Source: Hydractinia symbiolongicarpus (taxonomy: Eukaryota > Cnidaria > Hydrozoa > Anthoathecata > Hydractiniidae). From it: a stretch of 64,000 nucleotides of DNA. The notes under the pieces were generated by a model that did not search any database, had not been told where the DNA came from, and saw only the letters and a list, made by a program, of their open reading frames with translations. Shown here piece by piece: positions 11,746 to 23,777 of this stretch. The DNA lies in assembly GCF_029227915.1 (NCBI RefSeq), contig NC_079883.1, forward strand, positions 24,922,001 through 24,986,000, in the 5' to 3' direction. A program made the translations under genes and the position numbers. Numbering within the stretch: the stretch's first letter is position 1; every line of letters begins with the position of its first letter.

Positions 11746-13254
11746 TTAGAAAGTATCAATTGCTTCGGTAACTTTTGTTGGATCGAAGTACGTTAAACAC
11801 TTCATCGTCTTATCTAAGTATTCTTTCATGTTGATGGTGTAAGTTTGACAAGAAAGTATTATATCTAGATGATCATTTGCAAGTTTTTTAGCGAATAAGA
11901 TGACATCAGTAATAGTTAAAAAAAGCCTAAGATACAGAGGCTTATAAACTGCTGCCCCACCTATGAAGATAGCAGAACAAACGTTGTATCGAGTTTTTCT
12001 ATTGTAGTGCACTTGTTTATTATCTGTAAGTGTATAACCTAGTCTTTGCACTTTTTTAAATACTTCTTGAAAATGACTTTTATGGTTGGAATAATCCTGC
12101 TTCAGTCTTCTTACTGATTTTGTTAAAATATTTTTAAAAAGTATCATTGTCCACGTTTCTATTTTTGATTGTGATTCTAAAATATCCTCAAATGAGTTAG
12201 CAGTGTACTGATAAAAGTCTTGTGAAAATTGTAACGTTTTGGTTAATTCCTTAAAGTTACGCTTGAAATCTATATGGAGACTACTAACTTGATCGGCCAG
12301 ATCGCCGTAGCCTCTATTTCTTAAATTTAATGCATAAAACTGTGACTCAAATGACTGCATAACTTGGTTAAAGTCTTCTCTAGTTCTCCTAAAGCTTTTT
12401 TTGCCATGCCTAAAATTATTCTTCAGTAACTCTTTAAAATCTTCAGTTTCTATTTTAGTCATGACATCGCGTAATATGTTATCCATAACATCAAGCGTTT
12501 GCGTCTCGTTTGAATCAAATGGCAACACATCATCATAAAATCTTGCCATAAAATCAGCCAGCTCCATGTGTTCAACAGAGCACGGATTGTAAAAAAGACA
12601 TGCAAGCGATAAAAACATGGCGGTAGTAAATAGAAGCATTTTTCGAAATGAAAGAAATGAAAACAGTATTATGATAACTGTCAACGAATAAAACGTTACC
12701 ATATAACGTTTTCGTGTTGTTTCCTTTGGAAGGTCAGGAATGTATTCAATGAGGATTTCTGTAGACACATTTTGATATTTTTTAACTATAATGTTAATCT
12801 CTGTAAGCATTGCATTGTAGGAACAATTCGGCAGAGTACCATTGACCATGGAAAGTGTTAAAATTGCTGCGTTATGTTTCTCCGTCCTTTCTCTCAGGCG
12901 CTTTTTAAGACTGTCGATGGCAGGAATTATGTCATTGCATTGATTTTGTTTAAAGCATCTGTTGAATATCTGACTTTTCTTTAAACGATCTACCTTGTCC
13001 ACCAGAAACTCCGTATTTTTAGAAACTTCACAAATAGATATTTTTGCTGACAACAACTGCTCCTCAAAGATAATGAACTTGTTTTCAGTAATTCCAATTT
13101 TTCTGACTAGTTTTTCCATTTTCGATAAACCTTCACATGTTTTATTGTAGGTCAGCAATTCCTTTCTCAGTAGGGAATTTACTTCATTCAAATTATCTAG
13201 TCCATGGCAAATGACTATAAAACATCCTGTAACAATGACGTAATTGAAAGCCAT
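11746..13254 (-). CDS. unrecognised helical secreted/membrane family, copy 1
   Basis: This protein (502 aa) belongs with copies 2 and 3. I recognise no named family. It has a hydrophobic N-terminus (MAFNYVIVTGCFIVICHG), then a helical cysteine-bearing region (CEGLSKMEK, CEVSKNTEFL, CFKQNQC, PNCSYN). A hydrophobic pair of segments follows (about 185-225), then a second charged helical region with the family hallmarks LPFDSNETQTLDV and ILESQSKIETW, and a further hydrophobic region near residue 420. I chose the ATG at 13254 because a TTTTAG acceptor lies just before it, as in the other copies; the frame itself is open to 13395. The ORF stops at TAA 11746-11748, but the same frame continues with family-like sequence (ALEFYFRDALEI) to a second stop at 11623. 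The last 40 codons have therefore been lost by a nonsense change. Confidence 0.7.
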   Translation of the reverse strand: MAFNYVIVTGCFIVICHGLDNLNEVNSLLRKELLTYNKTCEGLSKMEKLVRKIGITENKFIIFEEQLLSAKISICEVSKNTEFLVDKVDRLKKSQIFNRCFKQNQCNDIIPAIDSLKKRLRERTEKHNAAILTLSMVNGTLPNCSYNAMLTEINIIVKKYQNVSTEILIEYIPDLPKETTRKRYMVTFYSLTVIIILFSFLSFRKMLLFTTAMFLSLACLFYNPCSVEHMELADFMARFYDDVLPFDSNETQTLDVMDNILRDVMTKIETEDFKELLKNNFRHGKKSFRRTREDFNQVMQSFESQFYALNLRNRGYGDLADQVSSLHIDFKRNFKELTKTLQFSQDFYQYTANSFEDILESQSKIETWTMILFKNILTKSVRRLKQDYSNHKSHFQEVFKKVQRLGYTLTDNKQVHYNRKTRYNVCSAIFIGGAAVYKPLYLRLFLTITDVILFAKKLANDHLDIILSCQTYTINMKEYLDKTMKCLTYFDPTKVTEAIDTF

Positions 13255-15688
13255 GTGTCTAAAATTAAGATGTGTTAAATTTTTATTGGCATTTAACATT
13301 TTAAAACTAGGTTCGATCTCCCTTTGATACAAAAATATAAAATATATAACGCAAAAAAAATTGAAGGAACCAAAATTTAAAATAAAATAACTCATATATA
13401 GAAGTAAATTATCTTAAATAATTTTTAAAAATTTAACACAATAAAAAGATCTAATGAGAAGAAAAAACGCTTTTTCAAAAAGGAAAAAAAATAATCAAAA
13501 AATAGAATATAACATAAAATAATATAGCATAATATAATATAAAAGGAGGAAGATGTGTCGTTTTTATACATACATATATACATACATATACATTATATAT
13601 ATGAACGCCGGATCGAATCCTGCCAGGCAGTATTTTAGTGATGAGCAAAGTAGTTCTTCTTCAATATGACAGTTAAATCAGTTAGCATTTCGTATTAGTT
13701 TTTCATATGTTAACGTCTTAATTGGGATAATAAAAGTCATACTTTCTTGTCTCTTTTTATTCACTACACGATAGGGACTGGGTTAGAATAAAACCAAATT
13801 ATCTCTCTGTTAAAGGTTGATATTCTGTGTATACAGCGGAGGTGTTTCGCTGTCGTGTAACACAGAAAAGAGACTGAAAACTATTACTCAGTACCTTTTA
13901 TATATAAGTCTGAAGATAATAATATGTATCTACAGTCGAAGAATACAATGTGTTGTTTAATTAAAATGCATTATAATGATGTTAAAATATGTGATATCCA
14001 GAAGAAAAGCATTTCCGTAAACATCGTTTTAAAGCAATGACACACGGAAAGAACATATTTTACAGAGAAAAAATGTACATTCATTACTTCGAGGCATAAT
14101 CTTCATAAATTATGAACCATTACATAACCAGCCCGTGCCAGGATCTTTTCGTCGCAAATCGCTAACTAATCAATAAGTCAAAATACTCTGGTAACGAGAT
14201 TGATTGACAAACTGAAAGGGCAAGACTATAACTCTACGCTACATTATTATAGAACATACTCAGTCAACACAGGCCAAAAGATAATAAAAATGACAACCTT
14301 ATTTGCATATTTGGTCAGGTGATTAGTTGTTAACGTAAATAAAAAATGCGATATATTTATTGCTGCAACGCGCACTTTTTATGTTAACACACCCTTTTCC
14401 CCTCATTTACAACTGAACAGTGTTAATAAACTTTGAGCAGATCTAAATGAGATTTTGGTCATAAACGAAGCTAGAGTGTGCGTATCTTCGTAATGCTTTC
14501 TTACGCTTTACAAACTACTTTCTTGTTGGCAATATAACGTTTCCTTCTTTCAATTCATGAAAATTAAATTAGAAGCATTTCATTATTTCATTAACTAAGT
14601 CATGTAATGCATGCATTGTTACGCATTTCCATATAATATCAAGGTGGAAAACCCTGACAAAAATTCAACTATTGCATAACCTTTGTAAGCTGTATTACAA
14701 TCACCAAAAACGAGGTAATAAAACACAAGTGGCAGTTATTTTTATTTCCTTATTATCATCACATAAATGTTCTCCATTATTCCGGTATCATTGCTAACAA
14801 TAAATCAAAATTGATTGAAGCAGCCAGTTACTACAAACTTTTAAGAACAGCATGGTCACAAAGAAACAATAATTTGCAATTTTTTTTAAACATTTGCGGT
14901 TCATCCTTTTTTTCCAACATGACTTTTAAGAAATATTTTGGTAAAATTCATGCTAAAATTTTTTTAGGATATTAGTCGTTAAAGAGTTTTCAGTCTAGCT
15001 CTCATTTGACAAATCTTTTTTTTTTGTTATGAGTAGACCCTTATTTTGGCAAGGTAAAAATGCCATGCCAAAGGCTTTTTGTCAGTTTTAATTTGTTATA
15101 TTTATCTGCTGTCAAGCCTTACCATCTTTTTTGAGTGAAATAAATAGGATGCTTTACCCGGTAATTAGGTTTTATAATAGCTGACAGCTATCTATGTTTA
15201 TTTCCTCGTACCCAAGCCAAGGGTGCAAAAGGGGCAAAATTGTCCAAGCATAATAAAATTTTAGTCCGTCAAAATACTTATTACAATATTTCTCTTCTAT
15301 AGACAGAGTCTTTTGAACTTTTTTAAGGACACATAGAAAAGTCGATGGGGAAAAAGGTTACCAAAAGAAGTTTCTAAAACAGGAATAATTATTGTGACAA
15401 AACTTTCATGTATCATAAGGAAATGACTAGTGGGATAAATTACTCTTAGAATTAACGAACACAGAGATGGCAATACAAGAAGCGATAAAAATATTCTAAC
15501 GTAACAGAACATTTAGAACAAAACAAAAAGGGTACTAAAGAGGTGCGGCATGCTGGTCTGGAAGCATTTGCTAATTAAAAAAATGATGAAAATAGAGCTA
15601 ATGAAATGCGTGGTAGGAGTCAAAAAGGAGGAATGTTTGGACTAGCTCTTCATTCGTATCGTTTTGCTGCGCATAAATACATTGGTTA
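13255..15688. other. intergenic, with a (TACA/TATA) microsatellite
   Basis: A degenerate ACATACATATA repeat lies at about 13567-13602, followed by a tRNA box-B-like ggatcgaatcc near 13611 that may be SINE debris. No coding region is supported. Confidence 0.35.
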
Positions 15689-15816
15689 TCTCTTTAATAA
15701 TAGCCGTATTTTCTCTGTCTGTTCGTGCGTCTGTTTGTCTTTTTGTTACGGAAACACGATATGCGGTATAAAAAGGACAAGCGAACCCGTGGATTTTTGC
15801 ACGGGCCACTGACTAG
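15689..15816 (+). mobile_element. mini-Helitron, array unit 1 (128 bp)
   Basis: It starts TCTCTTTAATAATAGCC after an A. The 3' hairpin has arms CCCGTG and CACGGG, and the unit ends in CTAG at 15813-15816. The next element begins at the very next base. It contains the ggtataaaaaggac..gcgaacccgtgg block shared by all short members. Confidence 0.75.
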
Positions 15817-17566
15817 TCTCTATAATAATAGCCGTCGTCTGTCTGTCTGTTCAAAAGGGTTACCGATATTCCTTTGATCTTTCCGCGAATTTTTAGAAAA
15901 CAGGGGGTTGTTTAATGGAAAACTTTATAATTAATTAAACTAAACTCAAGAAATTAATTTATTACCTTAATTAATTTAATTACTTTAATTTATTGCCATA
16001 AGTAAGAAAAGTAAATTTAGTGATAAAAATGAATGCATTATTTTAATACGCCATTTTTAATAATAATTACCCCCGTGACCTCAATCGCCGTTTTTGCTCA
16101 GAAGCTACAGAAAACAAATGGGACAGTTTACTGATAGTTTTACTGACTTTGTTTTGACCGCTCGCACATAATACACCAATCAAAACACTTGATTGTTTAA
16201 AAAAACAATCCAAGACTTTCGCGGCCTGGGCATGCCAACGAAGAAACATGAGGACCGAAACATGATGGCCATTTTTGTTTTTAAAGTAATGGTGGGTCAG
16301 TGCTGTTTGTAAGTCTGTTTCAATTTTTGTCTACTATAAGCTTTTTATTTTCGTAATATTGTTTTTTTATATGTTCTAAAATGTTAAGATAAATACATTG
16401 TCACGTTTTTAGTCACGTACAGATCTTAAACGCGCCAGTTTTGGATTTTTGGCTAGGAACGAAGATTTTGGAGGCTAGCTAGCTAGAACCTTACTTATTA
16501 CTATTCTGTATGGTATAACAGCTTTTATCCTACCCACCATTTATTTTTGTGTTGAGACTGTAGCCATTTAGCTAGCTCCTATCTTTGGCTAAAAAGTGAG
16601 AGTATAAAAATGCAGTTTGGCTACAACAATATTCTTAAACAAAAAGTGTTATGCTAAATGCAGTTAGCTAGGTACCTACATCTGTTTTTATTTTTTCCTG
16701 AAAACTTTTTGTGCAAATAAAATGACTGACAGATTATTTTAGCTGAACCGGTAATGACAGGCTGTTCCCTGTGTTTTCATTAAAACCGAAGTTGCAATGA
16801 AGTTTTTTTGGAAATGGGGTATTACGCCTATACGCCTGTTCAACTCTGTTTTACTATACTAAGCGGTTAGCCCAGGGTTAACAACATACTGTTGTTTTTG
16901 GTAAAGGCTGTTACGCTTTACGCATGTACAACGTGATTTTTCTGTACTAAGGGGTCAACCTAATGTGACAATTCATTTTTAAACTTTCTCGGTAATCACG
17001 TCTGTACGGATGTGCAACAATGTTTACTTGGACTAACCGCTCAGCCCTGTTGTGTTTTTTTAAACAGAGTCTATGAGAAAGTTTTTTCCAAAGGCGTATT
17101 ATTCCTATACGCCAGGCAACACGGTTTAACTGTAGTAAGCGCTTGGCCCAGTGTCACGATAAATTTTTTAACTTTCACAAGAACTTATTCTGCAAAATAA
17201 AATAATACTGACTGATTGTTTTTGCTATGATGGGGTACCGACTGTTGTTTGTAAACTGTGTTTTTATTTCAGCTATCGTTGCGGGGAATGTTTTTTGAAA
17301 AATATGTTACAGTCGCAAGACTATAATGGTGTATGCGCTTCACTTAATTTACGACATACTGTATACCTGTACTAAAGTGCTCCACCTGGTCGTGTGGCAC
17401 AGTTTACGGCTCTTATTAAGCGCTCCACAGAGTGTTCAACGTCAGGTCACACCTTGACTTTGGCCTACCCCGGCGTTTTGACACCGGGGTAAGCCAAATG
17501 CGACACGCGTTTAAGTGGTATAAAAAGGATGTGCGGACCCGTGGATTTTTGCACGGGCCATCGACT
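15817..17566 (+). mobile_element. Helitron-type element, array unit 2 (about 1.75 kb)
   Basis: It starts TCTCTATAATAATAGCC directly after the CTAG of unit 1. It ends after a CCCGTGGATTTTTGCACGGG hairpin at CATCGACT, two bases short of the usual CTAG. The interior matches unit 4 over long stretches (for example the ttcgcggcct block and the gctagctagc block). It also carries about 120-bp internal repeats (16780-17200) built round a 'growing' phrase of tattacgcc..tgtac..aagc. A second hairpin of CCCCGGCG type lies near 17470. No RepHel coding region was seen, so it is non-autonomous. Confidence 0.65.
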
Positions 17567-17739
17567 TCTCTATAATAATAGCCGTCGTCTGTCTGTCTCT
17601 CCGCGGACCCCCCGCTGAGTTAGAAAATCGTGTTACGGAAACACGAATATCAAATGCGATATATTCTTATCCCCTTTGTTGCCACGGGTAAATTTAAAGG
17701 ACGGGCGACCCCGTGGATTTTTCCACGGGTTAACGACTA
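17567..17739 (+). mobile_element. mini-Helitron, array unit 3 (173 bp)
   Basis: It starts TCTCTATAATAATAGCC and ends after a perfect hairpin (arms CCCGTGGA and TCCACGGG) at GTTAACGACTA. It is very similar to the element inserted in the viral gene at 56728, including the cgcggaccccccgctgag block and the acggaaacacgaatatc block. Confidence 0.75.
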
Positions 17740-19295
17740 TCTCTATTATAATAGCCGTATTTTGTCTGTCTCTGCGCAACATGGCGGAGCAAGTAGCGAG
17801 ACATACGGAAAATCCCCGCGGCCCTGCAGCTTTATTTCGAATCCCCGGCAGACCCCGTTTTTTTACCGGCCTTGCTTTGCCGCTCATTGTAATAAACCAA
17901 TCACGAGGCTCCATTTTCACAAATGACCAATCCAAGTGCTTCGCGGCCTCAACATGCCGACGGGAGGAAACATGCTACCCCTACGAAGGCCATTTTGGTT
18001 TGGAAGTGATGGTGTGAAGTTTGTAGGTTTCCTTTCAATCCTCCTTATTTCTTCTGACTACTTTTTATCCTATAGGATTATTTAGTTTGTTTTCACATGT
18101 TAAGGTGAATATTTCATCACGTTTTCTAGCTACGTATAAATCTTAAACAAACCAATTTTAAGTTTTTGGCTAGCTACAAAACGTACATTTTGAGGCAGCT
18201 AGCTATAGCTAGCTTTATTTATTCCTATACTTTTAAAGTTTTTATTGAGTTTGGTATATTATTATTTATTTTTATGTTGAAGTTGGGTCTACCTAGCTAG
18301 CTCCTCTTTTAGCTACATCCTGCTAAAAAGTGAAAGTAGCCAAATGCAGTTTGGCTGCAAGTGAAAGTAGCCAAATGCAGTTTGGCTGCAACACAATTCT
18401 TAACAATTCTTATGCTAAATGGAGTTGGCAGCGGCCACTTTTATTACTGATTTAAAAATTTATTATGCAAAATAAAATTGCTGAGTAATTTTTTAAACTG
18501 AACCGGGTTAATGCCAGGCTGTTCACTGATTTCTTTTAAAACCAAAGCGATAAGGATTTTTGGAAAATGGTATTACCCATATGCTCATGTATGACACGAT
18601 TCACCTGTTAAGCGCTCAGCCTGGTGTTAACGACGGGCTGTTTCCTGTGTTTTTATTTAAACTGTTGTGATAAATTTTATTTGGAAAATTTTATTACGCC
18701 TGTTACTCATGTATGACACAATTTACATGTTAAGTGGTGTTAATGACGTGCTTTTTCCGTGTTTTTATTTAATCCGTTGTGATAAAGTTTTTTTACCTGC
18801 AATAAACATTCAACCTGGTGTTAACAACAGTGTGTTTTGTGTGTTTTTTATTTAAATTGAAGTTGTGATAAGTTTTTTTGGGAAAAGGCTATTATGGCTA
18901 TAACGCATGTGTGACACCATTTACCTGTACTAAGTGCTCAGTCCGGTGTCATGATTAATTTGTTAGGGTTTACTGAAACGTACTCCGCAAAATAAAATAA
19001 AATTGACCAATTGTTTTTCCTATGACGGGGTAACGAATGGTTGTAAATTGTGTTTTTATTTTGGCTAAAGTTACAGTAGAGTTATATTTTCAAAAATACA
19101 CTACAGCCGAAACACTATAGTGTTGTGTGCGCTTTACTTGATTAACGACATACTGCGTACCTGTACTAAAGCGCTCCACCTGACCGTGTAGTACAGTTTA
19201 CGGCTCTTATTAAGCGCTCCACATAGTGTTCAAAGGCGGGTCACACCTTGACTTGTGGCTTACCCCGGCGTTTCGACGCCGGGTTTCCCGGCTAG
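17740..19295 (+). mobile_element. Helitron-type element, array unit 4 (1.56 kb)
   Basis: It starts TCTCTATTATAATAGCC and ends CTAG at 19292-19295. The 3' hairpin (CCCGGCG, loop TTTCGA, CGCCGGG) differs from the common CCCGTGG type. The interior is homologous to unit 2. It contains a tandem duplication of about 31 bp at 18330-18390 and diverged 120-bp internal repeats at about 18480-18960. No helicase or Rep motif was seen. Confidence 0.65.
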
Positions 19296-19420
19296 TCTAT
19301 AATATAATACCGTATGCATTTGTCACACGCGTAAAATGGTAACCCCTGTAATGAGACACACGAAATGCGGTAAACAAAGGAAAAGCAAAACCGTGGATTT
19401 ATCTACGGGGCACCAACTAG
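19296..19420 (+). mobile_element. mini-Helitron, array unit 5 (125 bp)
   Basis: It begins TCTATAATATAATACCG immediately after the CTAG of unit 4. It ends with a hairpin (CCGTGGATTTATCTACGG) and CTAG at 19417-19420, followed by T. Confidence 0.7.
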
Positions 19421-19901
19421 TACAACTCTATTTCCTCATCTAAATGGTATACAATAATTGACATACTTTTGTATTTAGAATATAACTATGCTGTTCTATA
19501 AGCATATATAATTGTCAACAGCTGTCATTCCGAGTTACTTCTAAGAAAGTTTGAGATAAGAGTAGCGGGAAGTTTCTACTGACTATACTGTATCAAATGC
19601 CTTTGTTGGCACATCTGATAGCGTAAAGAACGTTTGATAAAAACGCTGTTATTTGCGTTATCTATGTGATAAGAAAAATAAATTTAGAAAAAGTAAAAGA
19701 GGGCATCACAATAATGAAATCATTAATCACAGAAACTGCAAACCATTATTTTTCTTTTCCGTTTGTGTTTAATAATTTAAAAAAGTTATAAAATTCTAGA
19801 ATATTGAACAAGAATTGATGAGGAGGTCGATTCTCCATCATAATTTAATGCATACGACTTGCCGAAGCCAACTCAAAACAGAGTTTGGACTAACAAGACG
19901 A

Positions 19902-21361
19902 CCCAGTAAACACAAAGACGTCTTAAAGACGGCTTTTCTCGTCTCTAATTCGTCCGGACGTCTTTTGACTAAAAAAACGTCTCAAAGACGTCTTTATTTG
20001 ATCTCTGTAAGACCAGTAAAATCTCGTTCGAAAGAAACGTCTCAAAGACATCTTTATTTGGTCACTGTAAGACCAATAAAATCTTGTTTAAAATGTTCGT
20101 CTCAAAGACGCCTTTATTTGGTCTCGGTAAGACAGGTAAAATCTCGTTCAAAAGAAACGTTCGAAAGTCCGCATAGAATAAACTTGTAAAGAACATCGTT
20201 CTATTTCAACAAATGTTGTATTTGACGTTTGCTTTTGAAGTTAAAGGAATAATGTGCTCCATAAAACAACAAGTAAATAGCAAAGCAAAAAGCTGTTTAA
20301 TGGACATATTAATGATATTAATGGACAATAAAGAAAATATTTTGGTGATTAAAAGTAAGTATCTTAGATTTTTTTTTGTACTTTCTCGGCCAGGAACATT
20401 CGTGATTTTTGGTCTTTCAAGGGGAGCTTTCATTAATACTTGGGAAAATAATACTTTAAATGCTTAGTTTTAGCTATCCATTCCGCTTCAAGTGCACGTC
20501 ACACATGTTCTAAAGCTTTAGACCTATAAAGTTTGTTCTTGAAAAAAAAGCAGTAGCTACTTTATATATTGGTGTAATGACTGAAATGCATTTTATTAAA
20601 GGGTTGTTTGGATATTACTTCAAACAATAAAAATATCATCCAACATGCACAATATGACAGACATATTTTACAAGCAGGCCTCAGACCAAAGTGTTGCTGA
20701 TTGGCGAAATAAAATGACGCTGTTGTTCAAGACAACCTTCAAAGATACTAACTGTTATTGTTTATGGTCAACAATTTTAATTTTGTAGTATTAGCTGCGC
20801 TGTATATTTTGTATAATGCACGCTTTTTTATAAGCAAAACATTAGTTTAGCTTAATGCAGCTTAGGTTTTTCTGTTTTAAATGCTTGATTGTTGCTTATC
20901 TGTTGCTCATTGAACATTCATCTTTTAGAAGAAGAAAATTTTTCGAAAGTAATGATTTTGTTTTTGCTGTTGTTGCTTATATAAAAGCTTGTATGTGATA
21001 TTATTTTATTCTTATTAAACTATTTATTTATATAAATGATAGAAATAGAAATATTCTGTTAAATACTTCATCATCATTTTCTTAACCCTTTTCTTGTTTT
21101 GGTTTGTCACACCTCCATCAGAATTAAAATTACTAAAATCCTAATACGCATAGGCTAAAATTATTTGAAGCAGGCCTGCCTTAGCAGTATAACGTTTGAA
21201 AGAGACTAAATAAGGACGTCTTTAAAACGTCTTTAACACGTCGCAAAAAGACGTCTTTAGGCGTTACGCTTTTAGACGGGTCAGAGACGTCTTAGAGACG
21301 TCTCATCTGGTCTTCAAAAGACGTTTTAAAGACGTGTTTAAGACGTCTCGTGTTTACTGGG
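19902..21361. mobile_element. TIR element packed with GACGTC repeats (1.46 kb)
   Basis: The left end reads CCCAGTAAACACAAAGACGT and the right end is the near-perfect inverse (ACGTCTCGTGTTTACTGGG). Inside the left arm a unit of about 60 bp (GTCTCAAAGACGTCTTTATT plus GTAAGACCAGTAAAATC) repeats three times at 19975-20165. The right arm (21200-21345) is a run of GACGTCTT/AAGACGTC palindromes. The open frame over 19815-20189 is a by-product of these repeats. No transposase was seen, so it is probably a non-autonomous DNA transposon. The superfamily is not assigned, and no target-site duplication was identified. Confidence 0.6.
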
Positions 21362-22192
21362 GATAGTTATCCCATCGCATCTAGTAGCAAAAACTTACGC
21401 GGTTTCAAGAATGGCGTTAAAAAAAAATTCAACACAATTAGCACTTAATGACGATACTTGGAATGACACATGCATCACATGCCTTTTACCTCCATTATAC
21501 TGTTCAAAAATAATTTATTTTTTATATCGAATCATTTGTTGTAACAACTTACCACATAACAAACGCTATACAAAACTAGCCTTAAACACATTTTGGCGAG
21601 TTTTAATATTAAAAATAAATGCTTTAGCAAGGCGAGAAGTAAATTACTAGGAAAAGTTTTTTATTACATAATCTCACATGTGTTATACTTTTCTTATTTT
21701 CAATTTAAGTCAAACAATTTTTGAAATAAATCCCGTTTCAAATGGCAGAGGATGCAAAAAAGTTTTTTATCACAATTACAGGCTTTGTTATTTTAATTTT
21801 TCTATTATAAATATAAATATTAAGAAACATAAAAAAGCTATAAAATAGGGAACACGAAATTGAATTATAAAAAATCTTGAAAAAACAACTAAATTTTAAC
21901 ATCGAACTTCAGTAAAAGGAACAGCGTTGATTCAAGACCTTCTGTACGAGCAAGTCTATTGCTGATTTTGCCGAAATACGGGTTACAGCGATTGTGATCA
22001 ATTCAAGAAAGGGTGTTCATCTAATAGTTTTTAGTACGGGTGCATATAGCATCGACATGAAAACTTCAAAAAAAGTTCGTCAAATACAGAAAAAATATAA
22101 AAAAATAGAATTAGAAAAACAACTATTTTATAATTAAATTACTAAAAAGTTAACAATCATTTGCATTGCCTTTATTGCTACCTACTTCTTAT
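21362..22192. other. no gene seen
   Basis: AT-rich flank downstream of the gene at 22193. Confidence 0.35.
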
Positions 22193-23773
22193 CTACTTGT
22201 TTAAAAGTTTTCGGATAATATCATCTATTTCATTCAAATTTTCCTTAGCTATATCAAGAGCATCTTTGAAATAATACTGAAAAGTATCGTAAGATAAACG
22301 GTCTTTGACTCCTTGGTGTAACATTCCAATCTCTTCCGTGATCTTCATTGGATTAACGTTGGGTATTTGTTCAACAGTTTTCCTTGAGTAATTTTTTATT
22401 TGGACTAAGAACTCTTTGAGATTCCACAATGCAGCAGCATTACGATCGGATTGATTATAAACATATGTCATGGCAATTGCTGTCATAGGTACAAGAGCAA
22501 AAAGCAGAAAGAGAAGCCATCGATAACGGATTGATGCAACAATAATAAAAGGAAAAAGTAGAAGGAAAGAGTAGACTAGAATTGCAAACAAAATTTGCAT
22601 TCTCATATCGACGTTCTCCTGTTTATGATGGTGTCTTATTTCAAGATCATCAATTTCTTGAATTAATTTATTGAAATACCATTCATGAATTGAAAAATTC
22701 ATTTTTAGATTTTGTGACTTTAAACGAATGTTTTTATACCAAAGTAACATTTGCCACGTTTCAATTTTAGATTGCGATTCTAAAATAACTTTAAATGAAT
22801 CCGCAGCGTAATTATAAAAATATTGTGAAACCTTTAACGTTTTAATTAATTCTTCCAAGTAGCGCTTGAAATCTTTTTGAAGGTATCTAGCTTCATTTGC
22901 CAGGTCGCTGTATCCTCTATCTTTCAAATTCTCTAATAATGATTGTATCTGAAATGACTTCATTACCCCGCTAAGATTTTCCTTAATTCTTTTGGCGTTC
23001 TTTTTACCGTACCAAATATGATCACTTAGAACAGTTTTTAAATCTTTAAATTTTCGTTTCATTCTAACATCGCACAATATATTAGTAATAACCTTAAGCG
23101 TTTGTGTATCATTTAAATCAAATGGCAGAACCTCGTCATGAAATGTAACAACCAGTTTCTTGTGATTATCAAAGTACGGAAAGAAAAAAGGAATTGCAAG
23201 AAACAAAAGCATGGAAACATATACGTGACGACATGAAAAAAATATAAACACGATAATTACAAGTGGTAAAAATAGTGTCCATATCCTGGTCAACTCTTTT
23301 AAAAGAAAATTTAACTCTCTAAGCATTTTATATGGAGAACATCTTGGCAGAGTTACGTTAATAACAAAAAGTAATAAAATTGCAGCGTTATGTTTTTCTT
23401 TTTTTTCTTTTAAATGTTCGACCAGATTTTCTAGGGCGGGAATCGCATTATCACATTGATGCGATTTAAAGCATATGTTGTACATTACACTTTTCTCTAA
23501 GCTAACCAATTTGCCAACAAGAAACTCCGTCTTCTTGGAAACTTCACAAATGTATAATTTTGCAGAAAACAGCTCCTCTTCCCAGATAATGATCTCGTTT
23601 TCAGTAAATTCGGTGACTTTGCTGACTATTTCTTCCATTTTAGCAACACCTTCACATGCTTTCTTTTGAATCTGCAATTCCTGTCTCAGTAGGGAATTTG
23701 CTTTATTCAAATTATCTTGTCCATGACAAATGACCATAATGCACCCAGTGAAAACGATGTAATTAAATACCAT
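22193..23773 (-). CDS. unrecognised helical secreted/membrane family, copy 2 (fullest copy)
   Basis: The 526-aa product is the most complete family member. It starts with a signal-peptide-like segment MVFNYIVFTGCIMVICHG (1-18). A charged helical region (20-165) follows, with cysteines near 40, 76, 101, 107 and 145. Two hydrophobic segments (about 165-182 and 184-202) come next, then a second helical region (205-390) containing LPFDLNDTQTL, GYSDLA and ILESQSKIETW. A second hydrophobic pair (393-414, 418-438) and a helical tail ending KLLNK complete it. The pattern suggests a four-segment membrane protein with two large helical domains on the same side. Helical pore formers share some of these traits, but no family was recognised. 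The start follows a conserved 5' UTR intron acceptor (TTTTAG|AAACATG). It lies head to tail with copy 3. Confidence 0.75.
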   Translation of the reverse strand: MVFNYIVFTGCIMVICHGQDNLNKANSLLRQELQIQKKACEGVAKMEEIVSKVTEFTENEIIIWEEELFSAKLYICEVSKKTEFLVGKLVSLEKSVMYNICFKSHQCDNAIPALENLVEHLKEKKEKHNAAILLLFVINVTLPRCSPYKMLRELNFLLKELTRIWTLFLPLVIIVFIFFSCRHVYVSMLLFLAIPFFFPYFDNHKKLVVTFHDEVLPFDLNDTQTLKVITNILCDVRMKRKFKDLKTVLSDHIWYGKKNAKRIKENLSGVMKSFQIQSLLENLKDRGYSDLANEARYLQKDFKRYLEELIKTLKVSQYFYNYAADSFKVILESQSKIETWQMLLWYKNIRLKSQNLKMNFSIHEWYFNKLIQEIDDLEIRHHHKQENVDMRMQILFAILVYSFLLLFPFIIVASIRYRWLLFLLFALVPMTAIAMTYVYNQSDRNAAALWNLKEFLVQIKNYSRKTVEQIPNVNPMKITEEIGMLHQGVKDRLSYDTFQYYFKDALDIAKENLNEIDDIIRKLLNK

Positions 23774-23777
23774 GTTT

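Noticed and set aside
17630-18017. Three overlapping ORFs on both strands around 17.6-18.0 kb
   Set aside because: They lie across the junction of Helitron array units 3 and 4 and have no protein features.
19815-20189. 124-aa ORF with internal repeats resembling a repeat protein
   Set aside because: The repeat is the GACGTC minisatellite of a TIR element; the codons follow the DNA repeat.
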